Counted from the stretch's first letter, positions 36,787 to 46,825 are shown. The stretch is 64,000 nucleotides of DNA from Clostridium estertheticum subsp. estertheticum (GCF_001877035.1 NZ_CP015756.1:1975001-2039000); one strand, 5' to 3'. The notes: generated from the sequence alone by a model not told the origin. A program made the numbers and translations.

Positions 36787-36845
36787 TTGACAAGTGTTGG
36801 TTAAGTCGTGTACAATATAATCAATAGGTAACAATGAAATAACAA
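36787..36845 (+). promoter_or_regulatory. Inositol regulon promoter/operator P1 (iolJ operon)
   Basis: TTGACA (36787-36792), 18-bp spacer AGTGTTGGTTAAGTCGTG, TACAAT (36811-36816), then GGTAACAATGAAATAACAAC. The spacer core and AACA boxes recur in four other promoters of this locus, the presumed binding site of the DeoR-type regulator. Confidence 0.75.
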
Positions 36846-36861
36846 CATAGGAGGTTGAAAA

Positions 36862-36939
36862 ATGAGCAACTTGATTTTAAAACCAATACATATAAATAAT
36901 ATGGATAAATTTGTAGGGGCGATGATAACGAATACATAA
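36862..36939 (+). pseudogene. Internally deleted remnant of an iron-alcohol dehydrogenase
   Basis: A 25-codon frame with ribosome site TAGGAGGTT. It starts MSNLILKP (intact gene at 47819: MSNLFLTP) and ends VGAMITNT-stop, matching an internal segment of the intact gene (AVGAMITNT, coded near 48135) almost base for base. About 270 bp in between and everything after are lost. It stands between the P1 promoter and iolJ. Confidence 0.8.
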
Positions 36940-37015
36940 AAGCGATTGTTTGGCAAAATCGAATTTAAAGAGAATTGTTATAAATATATGAATCATTATG
37001 AAAGAGGTGGAATAA

Positions 37016-37861
37016 ATGTCATTAGTAGGTATGAAAGATTTATTGAGTAAAGCAGAAAAAGGAAAATATGCAGTTGGATCTTTTAGTATAGCAAATATGG
37101 AGATGATAATGGGAGCTATAAAAGCTGGTGAAGAATTAAAATCACCGATGATACTTCAAATAGCGGAAGTAAGATTAAATCATACACCGTTATGTTTAAT
37201 AGGACCGATGATGATTGCAGCAGCAAAAAATGCAAAAGTTCCAGTATCTGTACACTTAGACCATGGAATTACAATAGAAAGAATAAAGGAAGCTCTTGAG
37301 ATTGGATTTACTTCAGTTATGATAGATGGTTCAAAACATACACTTAAAGAAAATATGAAGTTAACAAAAGAAGTTATTTCTGAGGCAATAAAATATAATG
37401 CAGACGTAGAAGCTGAAATAGGACGTGTTGGCGGTAGTGAAGATGGCTCAGAAAATTTATCAGCATTATGTACTGGGGTAAATGAAGCAAAGGAGTTTTA
37501 TGTGCAAACTAGTGTTGATGCATTAGCAGTAGCAATAGGGAATGCTCATGGAGTATACTTAGAAAAACCAGAATTGAATTTTGATGTATTAGATAAAATA
37601 AATAAAAGTGTAGGGGTTCCATTAGTACTCCACGGGGGAACAGGTATAAGCGAGGATGATTTTAGAAAATGTATAAGTCTTGGAATTAGAAAAATAAATA
37701 TAGCAACTGCAACATTTGCGTCAGTTGAAGAAAATGTTAGAAGGTTATATGAACAATCTGAAAAGGTTGATTACTTTGAATTGCATCAGGCAGAAATAGA
37801 AGGGGCATATCTTAATGTAAAGAGACATATGTTGATATTTGGAAGTCAAAATAAAGCTTAG
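37016..37861 (+). CDS. iolJ: 6-phospho-5-dehydro-2-deoxy-D-gluconate aldolase (class II)
   Basis: 281 residues, class II aldolase fold. Zinc ligands sit in VHLDHG, EAEIGRVGG, GNAHGVY and LHGGTGI; NIATATF is the phosphate loop. FbaA-like enzymes share these motifs. The first place in an iolJCBDGE operon decides the assignment: cleavage of DKGP to dihydroxyacetone phosphate and malonate semialdehyde. GAGGTGG precedes the ATG. The fate of malonate semialdehyde is the key question here because no iolA is present. Confidence 0.93.
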   Translation: MSLVGMKDLLSKAEKGKYAVGSFSIANMEMIMGAIKAGEELKSPMILQIAEVRLNHTPLCLIGPMMIAAAKNAKVPVSVHLDHGITIERIKEALEIGFTSVMIDGSKHTLKENMKLTKEVISEAIKYNADVEAEIGRVGGSEDGSENLSALCTGVNEAKEFYVQTSVDALAVAIGNAHGVYLEKPELNFDVLDKINKSVGVPLVLHGGTGISEDDFRKCISLGIRKINIATATFASVEENVRRLYEQSEKVDYFELHQAEIEGAYLNVKRHMLIFGSQNKA

Positions 37862-37869
37862 GAGGCAAA

Positions 37870-38889
37870 ATGATGGGTTACATTAAATTTGATAATAGTA
37901 GGAAATTCGATATTGTTCCAATAGGTAGAGCTGCAATTGATTTTAATCCTATTGATATAAATATGCCACTTTCAGAAAGTACAACTTTTAAAAAATATTT
38001 AGGTGGGTCACCAGCGAACACTGCTGTAGGACTTGCAAGATTAGGTAAAAAGGTAGGGTTTATTGGCAAAGTTTCAGATGATAGATTTGGTGAATTTATT
38101 ATTAACTATTTTAAAAATGAAGGAATAGATACGTCGCAGGTTGCCATTGCTAAAAATGGAGAATCTTTAGGGCTTACCTTCACGGAAATACTAAGTCCAA
38201 CACAAAGTAGCATATTAATGTATAGAACCGGTGTTGCAGATTTAGCTCTCGAAGCCTGCGAAATAAGCGAAGAATACATTAAAAATTCTAAGGCTATTAT
38301 AATATCTGGGACTGCTCTAGCGCAGAGCCCTTCAAGAGAAGCTACTTTGAAAGCATTAGAGTATGCAAAGAAAAATAATACAGTAGTTATATTCGATATT
38401 GATTATAGAGAATATACATGGCTTAATAAGGACGAAATTGCAATTTACTATGCTATTGTTGCGAAGGCTAGTGACGTTATAATAGGTTCAAGCGAAGAAT
38501 TTGAATTAACTCAAGGAATAATTGGACAAGATAAATGTGATCAGGAAATTGCTAATAGATGGTTCGGTTATGGGAATAAAATTGTTGTTATAAAACATGG
38601 GAAAGATGGATCAACTGCTTATACATCAGATAAAAAAAGCTATAATATAAAGCCTTTCCCAGTTAAACTTCTTAAATCTTTTGGTGGTGGAGATGCTTAT
38701 GGTTCTGCATTTGTTTATGGATTACTTGAAGGCTGGGATATTATTGATTGCTTAGAGTTTGGTAGCGCTTCAGCTGCAATGCTTGTTGCAAGTCACAGTT
38801 GCTCAGATGCAATGCCAAAAGCTAAAGAGATTAAAGAATTTATAAGAAAGAGTAAAGAAGAACATGGAGAAATGGTTGCACGAGTTTAA
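37870..38889 (+). CDS. iolC: 5-dehydro-2-deoxygluconokinase
   Basis: 339 residues, PfkB/ribokinase family. GGSPANTAVGLARLGKKVG at the substrate site and KSFGGGDAYGSAFVYGLL with the catalytic Asp and anion hole. It phosphorylates 2-deoxy-5-keto-gluconate to the substrate of IolJ. It starts nine bases after iolJ; two ATG codons in tandem, AGGAGG upstream. Normal length. Confidence 0.95.
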   Translation: MMGYIKFDNSRKFDIVPIGRAAIDFNPIDINMPLSESTTFKKYLGGSPANTAVGLARLGKKVGFIGKVSDDRFGEFIINYFKNEGIDTSQVAIAKNGESLGLTFTEILSPTQSSILMYRTGVADLALEACEISEEYIKNSKAIIISGTALAQSPSREATLKALEYAKKNNTVVIFDIDYREYTWLNKDEIAIYYAIVAKASDVIIGSSEEFELTQGIIGQDKCDQEIANRWFGYGNKIVVIKHGKDGSTAYTSDKKSYNIKPFPVKLLKSFGGGDAYGSAFVYGLLEGWDIIDCLEFGSASAAMLVASHSCSDAMPKAKEIKEFIRKSKEEHGEMVARV

Positions 38890-38914
38890 AAAAGATTTAT
38901 AAGGAGGTATTAAC

Positions 38915-39703
38915 ATGGTTCATAGTTTAGGTGGCATAAAGTATGGCGGAAACTACTTGTGTGAAATTGATGGTAAGAACAAAGATATGTTAATGGATAT
39001 AGTAGTCGTGAAATTCAGAAAGGGAGAAACAAAAGAATATTATGAAAATGATAAAGAAATGGCATTACTTCTCCTAACAGGAAAGATAAAAATAAGTTGG
39101 AAAGAAAACGAAAAAATAATGAAGAGAGATTCTGTATTTGATGAGGATCCATGGTGTCTTCACGTATCAAAAAATATAAAGGTTGAATTAACTGCAGAGG
39201 ATGAAAGTGAAATACTTATTCAATCTACAGACAATAAAGAAGAATTTGAACCTAAATTTTATGCGCCTGAAGATTGCCAAAGTGATATCTTTGGAGAAGG
39301 TACATGGAATGGTACTGCAAGGCGGGTAGTTAGAACTGTATTTGATTATAAGAATGCACCTTATTCTAATATGGTCATGGGTGAAGTTATAACTTATCCT
39401 GGTAAATGGTCAAGCTATCCACCACATTATCATCCACAACCAGAGGTATATTTCTATAAATTTAACAAACCTCAAGGTCTAGGTTTATGTTTAATTGGTG
39501 ACGAGGCTTATAAAATAACTGATGAAAGTTTTGCTACAATACCAGGAGGTCTTGTTCATCCACAAACATCAGCACCAGGATATGCAATGTATTATTGCTG
39601 GATGATTAGACATTTAGAAAACAATCCATGGACAGACAGGATAGACGTACCAGAGCATAAATGGCTTTGGGAAAAAGATGTTAAAGTTTGGCCTGATAAA
39701 TAA
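38915..39703 (+). CDS. iolB: 5-deoxy-glucuronate isomerase
   Basis: 262 residues, double cupin. The metal site HYHPQPEVYFYKF (His-x-His...Glu) and GGLVHPQTSAPG are typical of IolB. It isomerises 5-deoxyglucuronate to 2-deoxy-5-keto-gluconate. AAGGAGGT precedes the ATG; it lies 25 bp after iolC. Confidence 0.95.
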   Translation: MVHSLGGIKYGGNYLCEIDGKNKDMLMDIVVVKFRKGETKEYYENDKEMALLLLTGKIKISWKENEKIMKRDSVFDEDPWCLHVSKNIKVELTAEDESEILIQSTDNKEEFEPKFYAPEDCQSDIFGEGTWNGTARRVVRTVFDYKNAPYSNMVMGEVITYPGKWSSYPPHYHPQPEVYFYKFNKPQGLGLCLIGDEAYKITDESFATIPGGLVHPQTSAPGYAMYYCWMIRHLENNPWTDRIDVPEHKWLWEKDVKVWPDK

Positions 39704-39738
39704 TATAAATGACAAATTAAGATATTAGGAGGTTTGAA

Positions 39739-41673
39739 ATGGGTACAATTAGACTAACTACAGCGCAAGCATTAATCAAATTTTTAAATAACCAGTTTGT
39801 GAGTTTTGATGGTAAAGAAGAAAGATTTGTTGAAGGGATTTTCACAATATTTGGGCATGGAAATGTACTAGGTCTTGGGCAAGCATTAGAGCAAGATCCA
39901 GGTGATTTAATAGTTCGTCAAGGAAGAAATGAACAAGGTATGGTTCAAGCAGCTGTAGCTTTTGCAAAGCAAAAAAGAAGAAAACAAATATACGCGTGCA
40001 CATCATCTGTAGGACCTGGTGCTGCTAATATGATAACTGCTGCAGCAACAGCAACAGCAAATAATATACCTGTACTATTATTGCCAGGTGATACATTTGC
40101 TACAAGGCAGCCAGATCCTGTACTTCAGCAAGTTGAACAAGAACACAATGCTTCAATTAGTACAAATGATGCTTTTAAACCTGTAACTAAATATTGGGAT
40201 AGAGTGAGCAGACCGGAACAATTGATGTCAGCTATGATAAATGCAATGAGAGTATTAACAGATGAGGGAGATACTGGCGCAGTATGTATCGCACTGCCAC
40301 AGGATGTTCAAGCAGAAGCTTATGATTATCCAGAATATTTTTTTAATAAGAAAGTTCATAGAATTGAAAGAAGAAAAGGTACAGATGCAGAACTAGAAGA
40401 TGCTATAAGCCTAATAATTAGAAAGAAAAAACCATTAATTATTTGTGGTGGAGGAGCTAAATATTCAGAGTCCGGTGAAGAACTAAAGAAATTTGCGCAG
40501 GAATTTAACATACCTATTGCTGAAACGCAGGCAGGAAAAAGTACAGTAGAATCAACTTATTATCTAAATTTAGGTGGAGTCGGAGTTACAGGCAATCTTG
40601 CTGCAAATCTTATAGCTAAAGACGCTGACTTAATAATAGGACTTGGAACAAGATTTACAGATTTTACAACGGGTTCTAAAGGATTATTTAAAAATGATGA
40701 AGTTGAGTTCTTAACAATAAACACATCTAGATATAATGCAAATAAAATGGATGCTACTAAAGTTGTTGGAGATGTATTGGTTAATTTAAAAGAACTTATA
40801 TATAAGCTTATTGAAAAAGGATATAAGAGCAAATATAATAAAGAAATTTCTGATGCGAAAAATAAATGGGAAAAAGAAATTGATAGATTATATAGTATAA
40901 AATATGGTAAAGATGATTTCAAACCAGAAATAGCAAGTCAAAATGAAGCAAGTTTAAAAGAATTTTATGAACTTTGCGGAGAAGCTCTTCCACAAACTAC
41001 AGCTATAGGTGAAATTAACAAGTTCCTTGAAAAAGATTATGTTGTAGTTGGTGCTTCAGGCAGTTTACCAGGAGATCTACAAAGGTTATGGGTTTCAAAA
41101 GATAAATATAGCTACCATATGGAATATGGTTTTTCATGCATGGGATATGAAATATCAGGGGCTCTTGGAGTGAAGCTTGCAGAACCTAATAAAGAGGTAT
41201 ATGCAATGGTTGGGGATGGAAGTTACTTAATGCTTCATTCGGAACTTGTAACCTCTATCCAAGAAAACAAGAAGATAAATGTATTGTTATTTGATAATAG
41301 CGGATTTGGTTGTATTAACAATCTAGAAATGGGAAATGGAATGGGTAGTTTTGGAACCGAATTCAGATATAGAAATGAAGAAAGTGGTAAGCTTGATGGT
41401 GGACTAATTTCAATAGATTTTGCAAAATGTGCACAGGGGTATGGAGTAAAAAGCTATACAGTTAAAACAATAGAAGAACTTAAAGCAGCACTAGTAGATG
41501 CAAAAAAACAAACTAGATCTACTTTAATAGATATAAAAACACTTCCAAAAACAATGACAGATGGTTATGATTCTTGGTGGCATGTAGGTGTTGCTGAGGT
41601 TTCAAATAAAGAATCAATAAAAAATGCTTATATTGACAATAAAGATAATCTTACAAATGCAAGAAAATACTAA
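39739..41673 (+). CDS. iolD: 3D-(3,5/4)-trihydroxycyclohexane-1,2-dione acylhydrolase
   Basis: 644 residues, thiamine diphosphate enzyme. N-terminal [16 protein letters not shown], conserved RQGRNEQGM with the catalytic Glu, and the cofactor motif [15 protein letters not shown] continuing to [10 protein letters not shown]. It opens the ring of diketo-inositol to 5-deoxyglucuronate. AGGAGG upstream. Length normal for the family. Confidence 0.96.
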   Translation: MGTIRLTTAQALIKFLNNQFVSFDGKEERFVEGIFTIFGHGNVLGLGQALEQDPGDLIVRQGRNEQGMVQAAVAFAKQKRRKQIYACTSSVGPGAANMITAAATATANNIPVLLLPGDTFATRQPDPVLQQVEQEHNASISTNDAFKPVTKYWDRVSRPEQLMSAMINAMRVLTDEGDTGAVCIALPQDVQAEAYDYPEYFFNKKVHRIERRKGTDAELEDAISLIIRKKKPLIICGGGAKYSESGEELKKFAQEFNIPIAETQAGKSTVESTYYLNLGGVGVTGNLAANLIAKDADLIIGLGTRFTDFTTGSKGLFKNDEVEFLTINTSRYNANKMDATKVVGDVLVNLKELIYKLIEKGYKSKYNKEISDAKNKWEKEIDRLYSIKYGKDDFKPEIASQNEASLKEFYELCGEALPQTTAIGEINKFLEKDYVVVGASGSLPGDLQRLWVSKDKYSYHMEYGFSCMGYEISGALGVKLAEPNKEVYAMVGDGSYLMLHSELVTSIQENKKINVLLFDNSGFGCINNLEMGNGMGSFGTEFRYRNEESGKLDGGLISIDFAKCAQGYGVKSYTVKTIEELKAALVDAKKQTRSTLIDIKTLPKTMTDGYDSWWHVGVAEVSNKESIKNAYIDNKDNLTNARKY

Positions 41674-41692
41674 AACTAGGGGAGATGCTATT

Positions 41693-42706
41693 ATGTTAAA
41701 AGTTGGAATTATTGGTGCAGGAAGAATTGGAAAGGTACATGGAGAAAGTATATCAAAATATGTGAAAAATGCTGAAATAAAGTCAATTGCAGATGCATAC
41801 CTAAACGATGATACAAGAGAATGGGCGAAAAGTAAAGGAATACATGAAATATATACTGACTATAAAAAAATACTAGAAGATCCAGAAATTGATGCAGTAT
41901 TAATTTGCTCTTCAACAGATACACATTCTCCAATCTCAATAGAGGCAATAAGAGCAGGAAAACATGTTTTTTGTGAAAAACCAATTGATCATGATTTATC
42001 AAGAATAAAGGAAGTTATTAATGAATTAGGCAAATCCAAGGTTAAATATCAAGTAGGCTTTAATAGGAGATTTGACCATAATTTTATGTCAGTTAAGAAT
42101 GCGGTTGTTGCCGGAAAAATTGGAGAACCTCGTATTTTGAAAATAACTTCAAGAGATCCTGAAGCACCTTCAATTGATTATGTAAAAGTTTCTGGTGGCA
42201 TGTTTTTAGATATGACAATTCATGATTTTGATATGGTAAGATATCTTTTAGACAGTGAGGTTGAAGAGGTATATGCAGCTGGTGGGGTATTAATTGATAA
42301 GGCTATAGGTGAGGCTGGAGATATTGATACAGCAATTATAACATTAAAGATGAAAAATGGAACTTTAGCAGTTATTGATAACTCAAGGCAATCAGCTTAT
42401 GGATATGATCAAAGGGCAGAAGTATTTGGATCATTAGGTCAAGTTGCAGTAGCAAATGACAGCACTTCAACAGCGGTAATATCAAATGGAGCTGGTGTTA
42501 CAGGAGAAAAACCTCTATTCTTCTTCCTAGAAAGATATATGCGGGCTTATGCACTAGAAGTTACAGAATTTATTGATGCAATTGTAAATAATACGCCTAC
42601 GCCTGTAAATGCAGAAGATGGTCTACAAGCTGTATTAATTGGTGTAGCTGCTACGAAATCATTATATGAGAACAGACCGGTTAAAATATCTGAAATTAAA
42701 TTTTAA
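41693..42706 (+). CDS. iolG: Inositol 2-dehydrogenase (Gfo/Idh/MocA)
   Basis: 337 residues from the ATG at 41693 (GGGGAGATG ahead); a longer frame overlaps iolD without a ribosome site. NAD-binding GIIGAGRIGKVHGES, catalytic Lys in FCEKPIDHD, and MTIHDFDMVRYL with the active-site Asp and His. It oxidises myo-inositol to scyllo-inosose, the first step. A scyllo-inositol dehydrogenase is possible by sequence, but the operon position favours IolG. Confidence 0.93.
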   Translation: MLKVGIIGAGRIGKVHGESISKYVKNAEIKSIADAYLNDDTREWAKSKGIHEIYTDYKKILEDPEIDAVLICSSTDTHSPISIEAIRAGKHVFCEKPIDHDLSRIKEVINELGKSKVKYQVGFNRRFDHNFMSVKNAVVAGKIGEPRILKITSRDPEAPSIDYVKVSGGMFLDMTIHDFDMVRYLLDSEVEEVYAAGGVLIDKAIGEAGDIDTAIITLKMKNGTLAVIDNSRQSAYGYDQRAEVFGSLGQVAVANDSTSTAVISNGAGVTGEKPLFFFLERYMRAYALEVTEFIDAIVNNTPTPVNAEDGLQAVLIGVAATKSLYENRPVKISEIKF

Positions 42707-42724
42707 TTTAAAGGGGTGTTAATT

Positions 42725-43621
42725 ATGTTAGATAGTAAAAAAGTTAAATTAGGTATTGCTCCAATTGCATGGACAAATGACGATATGCCAGATTTAGGAA
42801 AGGAAAACACTTTTGATCAGTGCTTGAGTGAAGCTGCATTAGCAGGCTTTAAAGGAACTGAAGTAGGAAACAAATATCCAAAGGATGTTAACGTATTAAA
42901 AAAGGCTTTAGAACTTAGAGGACTTGAAATTGCAAGTGCTTGGTTTAGTTCATTTTTAACCACGAAACCCTATGAAGAAACTGAAACTGAATTTGTTAAG
43001 CATAGAGATTTTCTACATGATTTGGGAGCTAAGGTAATCGTTGTAGCTGAGCAAGGACATAGTGTACAAGGCCAATTAGAAACAGCTGTATTTGATGGGA
43101 AATACTATTTTAATGAGGAAGAATGGAAACTGTTTGGAAATGGATTAAACAAGCTAGGAAAGTTAGCTAATGATAAGGGAATGAAACTTGTTTATCATCA
43201 TCATATGGGAACAGGAGTACAAACGACAGAAGAAATAGACAAACTTATGAGCATTACTGATGAAAATTTAGTTTACTTATTGTTTGATTCAGGTCATTTG
43301 GTATATTCAGGCGAAGATCATATAGCAATCCTTAAAAAGTATATAAATAGAATTAAGCATGTTCATTTAAAGGATGTTAGAGCAGAGATAGTCAAAAAAG
43401 TTAAAGATGAAAAGTTAAGTTTCCTAAATGGAGTTAGATTAGGAGCTTTTACAGTGCCAGGTGATGGAAGCATAAATTTTGAAACAATATTTAAGATCTT
43501 AGCAGAAAACAATTATGAGGGCTGGTTACTAGTGGAAGCAGAACAGGATCCAGCAAAGGCAAATCCATTTGAATACGCAGTTAAAGCTAGAAAATATATT
43601 AAGGAGAAATGTGGGATATAA
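42725..43621 (+). CDS. iolE: Myo-inosose-2 dehydratase
   Basis: 299 residues, TIM barrel of the xylose-isomerase-like group. Typical stretches are [42 protein letters not shown] and HVHLKDVR with metal-binding residues. It dehydrates scyllo-inosose to diketo-inositol. The ATG at 42725 has AAGGGG ahead; the in-frame GTG at 42716 overlaps that site. Last gene of the operon, followed by a terminator. Confidence 0.94.
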   Translation: MLDSKKVKLGIAPIAWTNDDMPDLGKENTFDQCLSEAALAGFKGTEVGNKYPKDVNVLKKALELRGLEIASAWFSSFLTTKPYEETETEFVKHRDFLHDLGAKVIVVAEQGHSVQGQLETAVFDGKYYFNEEEWKLFGNGLNKLGKLANDKGMKLVYHHHMGTGVQTTEEIDKLMSITDENLVYLLFDSGHLVYSGEDHIAILKKYINRIKHVHLKDVRAEIVKKVKDEKLSFLNGVRLGAFTVPGDGSINFETIFKILAENNYEGWLLVEAEQDPAKANPFEYAVKARKYIKEKCGI

Positions 43622-43686
43622 TCTTATTATAAAAACATTTCTAATTTAGATAATTACGAAAAGTTTAATTATTATGTTATTTTATT

Positions 43687-43722
43687 AGTAGAGTTATCTA
43701 AAATAGATAACTTTACTTTTTT
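43687..43722 (+). terminator. Terminator of the iolJCBDGE operon
   Basis: A 14-bp stem with one G-T pair (43687-43700 with 43704-43717), loop AAA, six T. Confidence 0.88.
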
Positions 43723-43747
43723 AGCAATTATATAATTAAATGTTCTA

Positions 43748-43777
43748 TTGACGTATGTTGGTTAAGTTGTGTATAAT
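43748..43777 (+). promoter_or_regulatory. Inositol regulon promoter P2 (regulator gene)
   Basis: TTGACG, 18-bp spacer TATGTTGGTTAAGTTGTG, TATAAT (43772-43777). The spacer is almost the same as in P1 and P4, so the regulator probably controls itself. Confidence 0.75.
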
Positions 43778-43901
43778 TATAATTAAATGTGACAATAACT
43801 TACCAATAAATAATAGACAACGCTGGGCTCGTTTCTATTAAACTATGTAATTAAAGTGGGTAATATTTTAATACAAAAACATGAAGAAAGGATATCTTAT
43901 A

Positions 43902-44657
43902 ATGAAAACTAATAGGATAAAAGAAATCGAGGAATATATACTAAGCAATGAGTCAGTTAGTTTAGACTCATTATGTGATGTATTTAAAATTTCCAAAAAC
44001 ACAATCAGGCGAGATATAAATGAAATTGAAAAAAAGGGTAGCATAAAAAAAGTATATGGTGGAGTAACGGCTGTTGTTAAAGATTTAATACCATTCGAAG
44101 AGAGAAACATTAAAAACAACTATAAAAAAATAGCAATAGCTAAGGCTGCATGTGAATTTGTAAAGGATGGAGATGTTATATTCATTGATTCTGGTACAAC
44201 AACACTTAATATGGTAGACTTCTTAAAAAATAGAAACGATATAACTATATTGACTAATAATTTGAATGTTATAGTAAGTGCGCTCCCTTATCCAAATTTA
44301 AATGTTATTTGTACGGGAGGTAGTCTAATAAGAAAAACAAATTCTTTTGAGGTCATTAATACCTTATCTATATTTAAAGATTATAATATAAGCAAAACAT
44401 TTATGGCAGCCACAGGCATTTCTATAGCTAATGGAGCTACCAATTCTTCACCATTAGAATATAAGCTTAAAAAAGTGATAGTAGAAAAGAGCAATGAGTT
44501 ATACTTACTAGTAGATTCTACTAAATTTGATGTTTCAGCACTTATGACATATTGTGAATTAAGCGAAATAAATCATCTTGTAACAGATAAAAAACCTCCT
44601 GAAAAATATATGGAATTCTTTGAAAAAAATAAGATTGATGTTATTATATCGGAATAA
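43902..44657 (+). CDS. iolR: DeoR-family regulator of the inositol genes
   Basis: 251 residues from the ATG at 43902 (AGAAAGGAT site; the upstream ATG at 43881 has none). DeoR helix-turn-helix LDSLCDVFKISKNTIRRDI (about 22-40), then a sugar-phosphate sensor domain (DSGTTTLNMVDFL, TGGSLIRKTNSF, DSTKFD). In bacilli IolR is released by a phosphorylated inositol intermediate; I infer the same here. It sits between the catabolic operon and the transporter gene, all with the same promoter core. Confidence 0.88.
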   Translation: MKTNRIKEIEEYILSNESVSLDSLCDVFKISKNTIRRDINEIEKKGSIKKVYGGVTAVVKDLIPFEERNIKNNYKKIAIAKAACEFVKDGDVIFIDSGTTTLNMVDFLKNRNDITILTNNLNVIVSALPYPNLNVICTGGSLIRKTNSFEVINTLSIFKDYNISKTFMAATGISIANGATNSSPLEYKLKKVIVEKSNELYLLVDSTKFDVSALMTYCELSEINHLVTDKKPPEKYMEFFEKNKIDVIISE

Positions 44658-44662
44658 TGGTT

Positions 44663-44703
44663 AAAGAAGAGCAATTAGATATTATAAATTGTTCTTTTTT
44701 CTT
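44663..44703 (+). terminator. Terminator of the regulator gene
   Basis: A 14-bp stem with G-T pairs (44663-44676 with 44687-44700), a ten-base loop and a T-rich end. Confidence 0.8.
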
Positions 44704-44842
44704 TTTGATGTTTTTTTATAAAGTACCTTATGGTTAGATTTAAGACCATGGTCAGCACAAAATGCAGCAGGCATCACTTACACCAAGTCTTCAATAGTGT
44801 TTGATATAGAGCGTCTCAATGCATCTTCTAGGAGCTTTTGGA

Positions 44843-44866
44843 ACGACCCAGAAGATAACTTAATAT
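44843..44866 (+). repeat. Dispersed 24-bp repeat, copy 1
   Basis: ACGACCCAGAAGATAACTTA continuing to TAATAT; 20 of 24 positions match copy 2 at 47614. The 130 bp upstream (44715-44842) are less AT-rich than usual here and carry open frames without start, so this may be decayed coding DNA. Confidence 0.55.
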
Positions 44867-44921
44867 AAAAAACAATAAATGCTCAATACATAATCAATAC
44901 ATGATATATATATAATTGTTA

Positions 44922-44951
44922 TTGACTTTTTGACCTTAATATAAGTATAAT
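44922..44951 (+). promoter_or_regulatory. Inositol regulon promoter P3 (transporter gene)
   Basis: TTGACT (44922-44927), 18 bp, TATAAT (44946-44951), followed by ATAACATAACAAACAGATAACAA. The spacer is the most divergent of the five, but spacing and the AACA boxes are kept. Confidence 0.65.
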
Positions 44952-45016
44952 ATAATCATAACATAACAAACAGATAACAAAAATGAAACTAAACAATACT
45001 TTTAGGGGGTAATGTA

Positions 45017-45073
45017 ATGAATAGTTATTTTATAAAAACAATGGAAACATTTACGATTAGTAATAATAGTTAA
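45017..45073 (+). CDS. Possible 18-codon upstream ORF
   Basis: ATG after a GGGGGT site, coding MNSYFIKTMETFTISNNS and stop, in the long leader of the permease gene. It could be a leader peptide or a leftover gene start; no homologue recognised. Confidence 0.25.
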   Translation: MNSYFIKTMETFTISNNS

Positions 45074-45082
45074 CACATTACG

Positions 45083-45109
45083 TGTAAACGATTTATGTAA
45101 ACGATTTAT
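45083..45109 (+). promoter_or_regulatory. Tandem cre-like sites in the permease leader
   Basis: TGTAAACGATTTAT occurs twice with a 13-bp period. The first half fits the CcpA catabolite-repression site (TGTAANCG), the second half only partly. Downstream of the promoter, as roadblock cre sites often are. Confidence 0.4.
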
Positions 45110-45243
45110 AATATTATCAAAAGTAAACATAGTGAGACTTTGCAATAAAAGTAATTTTGAATAAAGTTTCACAGCTAAAAATTAGGAGAACCGATGTTTT
45201 AGGGATTTTACTAGCTACTAATTATATAATAGGAGGAATTATT

Positions 45244-46662
45244 ATGGAATTTGAACAAGATCCTAAGAAAAAAAAATATTTTAGAAGAATAGCTACTGTA
45301 TCAACTTTTGGTGGACTTTTATTTGGTTATGATACGGGGGTAATTAATGGGTCACTGTCTTACATGACAAGAAAGGATCAATTAAATTTAAGCACTATGA
45401 CGGAAGGACTTGTTACAAGTGGATTATTATTTGGTGCCGCTATAGGTGCAGTAGTTGGAGGCCGGTTATCTGATAAATACGGTAGAAAAGCAATAATTAA
45501 GCTTCTTGCTATAGTTTTTGTATTTGCAACACTAGGCTGCTCAATTTCACCTACTGCTTCAATTTTAATTGCTTGCAGATTTATATTAGGGCTAGCTGTA
45601 GGAGGGGCATCAGTTATTGTACCAACATTTTTAGCAGAAATATCTCCTACAGAAGTAAGGGGCAGTATTGTTACTCGAAATGAAGTTATGATTGTAATTG
45701 GACAATTATTAGCGTATATATTGAATGCAATTTTAGGAAATGTTTTCAATACTCCTAGTATTTGGAGATATATGATAGTTATTGCTACTATACCAGCACT
45801 TATTTTATGGGTTGGAATGTTTACAGTTCCTGAAACCCCAAGATGGTTAGCTGCTAACGGAAAAATATCCGAAGCATTGGAAGTTCTAAGGAAAATTCGT
45901 ACTCAACACCAAGCAGATGATGAAATTAAACAAATATCAGATATTATTGAAGCTGATAAACATTTAGAACGTGCTACTTTTAAAGATTTAAATATTCCAT
46001 GGATCCGACACCTTGTATTAATTGGAATTGGACTAGCCATTACACAACAAATTCCAGGAATTAATATAATGATGTATTATGGAACATCGATTTTAGAGAA
46101 AGCCGGTTTTGGAACTCAAGTAGCATTAGTTGCTAATATAGGAAATGGATTAATGTCTGTTATTGCAGCACTTGTTTATATGAAGTTCTTTTCAAATAAA
46201 TTTGGGCGAAGATTTTTATTATTAGTAGGACTTACTGGAACGACTTTAACAATGCTTGCGATGACTATTCTTACAAATACTTTAGCAGGCTCACCTGTGC
46301 TTCCATATGCTGTACTTACTTTAACTATAGTTTTCTTGGCTTTCTTCCAAGGATGTCTTGGGCCAATAGTCTGGTTATTACTAGCCGAAATTTTTCCACT
46401 AAGAATAAGAGGACTAGGAATGGGTATTTCAGTATTCTTTCTATGGATTACTAACTTTTTCATTGGTCTTCTCTTCCCAACAATGTTAAGCAAACTTGGG
46501 TTATCTGGTTCATTTGCAGTGTTTGTAGTATTAGGTGTTATTGGATGGACATTTGTATATAATTGTGTGCCAGAAACACTTGGTAAATCTCTAGAAGATT
46601 TAGAAAAACATTTTAAAAGTTACAAATCAAAAACGCAAAAATCAGAAATAAACGTAAATTGA
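45244..46662 (+). CDS. iolT: MFS sugar/inositol:proton symporter
   Basis: 472 residues from the ATG at 45244 (AGGAGG ahead), 12 helices. Sugar-porter signatures: GGLLFGYDTGVINGSL, GGRLSDKYGRK, VPTFLAEISPTEVRGS, PETPRWLA, QQIPGINIMMYYG and PETLGKSLEDLE. It is closest in style to the IolT myo-inositol transporters. The shared promoter and position after the regulator support inositol as substrate; another sugar is possible. Its leader of about 290 bp holds a dispersed promoter core, a short frame and cre-like repeats. Confidence 0.88.
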   Translation: MEFEQDPKKKKYFRRIATVSTFGGLLFGYDTGVINGSLSYMTRKDQLNLSTMTEGLVTSGLLFGAAIGAVVGGRLSDKYGRKAIIKLLAIVFVFATLGCSISPTASILIACRFILGLAVGGASVIVPTFLAEISPTEVRGSIVTRNEVMIVIGQLLAYILNAILGNVFNTPSIWRYMIVIATIPALILWVGMFTVPETPRWLAANGKISEALEVLRKIRTQHQADDEIKQISDIIEADKHLERATFKDLNIPWIRHLVLIGIGLAITQQIPGINIMMYYGTSILEKAGFGTQVALVANIGNGLMSVIAALVYMKFFSNKFGRRFLLLVGLTGTTLTMLAMTILTNTLAGSPVLPYAVLTLTIVFLAFFQGCLGPIVWLLLAEIFPLRIRGLGMGISVFFLWITNFFIGLLFPTMLSKLGLSGSFAVFVVLGVIGWTFVYNCVPETLGKSLEDLEKHFKSYKSKTQKSEINVN

Positions 46663-46679
46663 TAAATGACTTGTTGAAA

Positions 46680-46740
46680 TTGACATATGTTGCCTAAGTT
46701 ATGTATAATGGAATCAACAGATAACAATAAGATAACAATG
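46680..46740 (+). promoter_or_regulatory. Inositol regulon promoter/operator P4 (EIIA gene)
   Basis: TTGACA (46680-46685), 18-bp spacer TATGTTGCCTAAGTTATG, TATAAT (46704-46709), then two direct copies of AGATAACAA-like boxes (46719-46740). Starts 18 bp after the permease stop. Confidence 0.78.
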
Positions 46741-46825
46741 AAAGAGCCAACCGATGAGCAGTTTGTTTCCAAGATAGAAATATTTAAATTCTTGATAACA
46801 ATTTAATTAGTAAATATTATGTAGC

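Noticed and set aside
44715-44868. Possible small gene between regulator and permease
   Set aside because: About 47 codons are open but without start codon or ribosome site and without a recognised family; I treat it as decayed DNA ending in the dispersed repeat.
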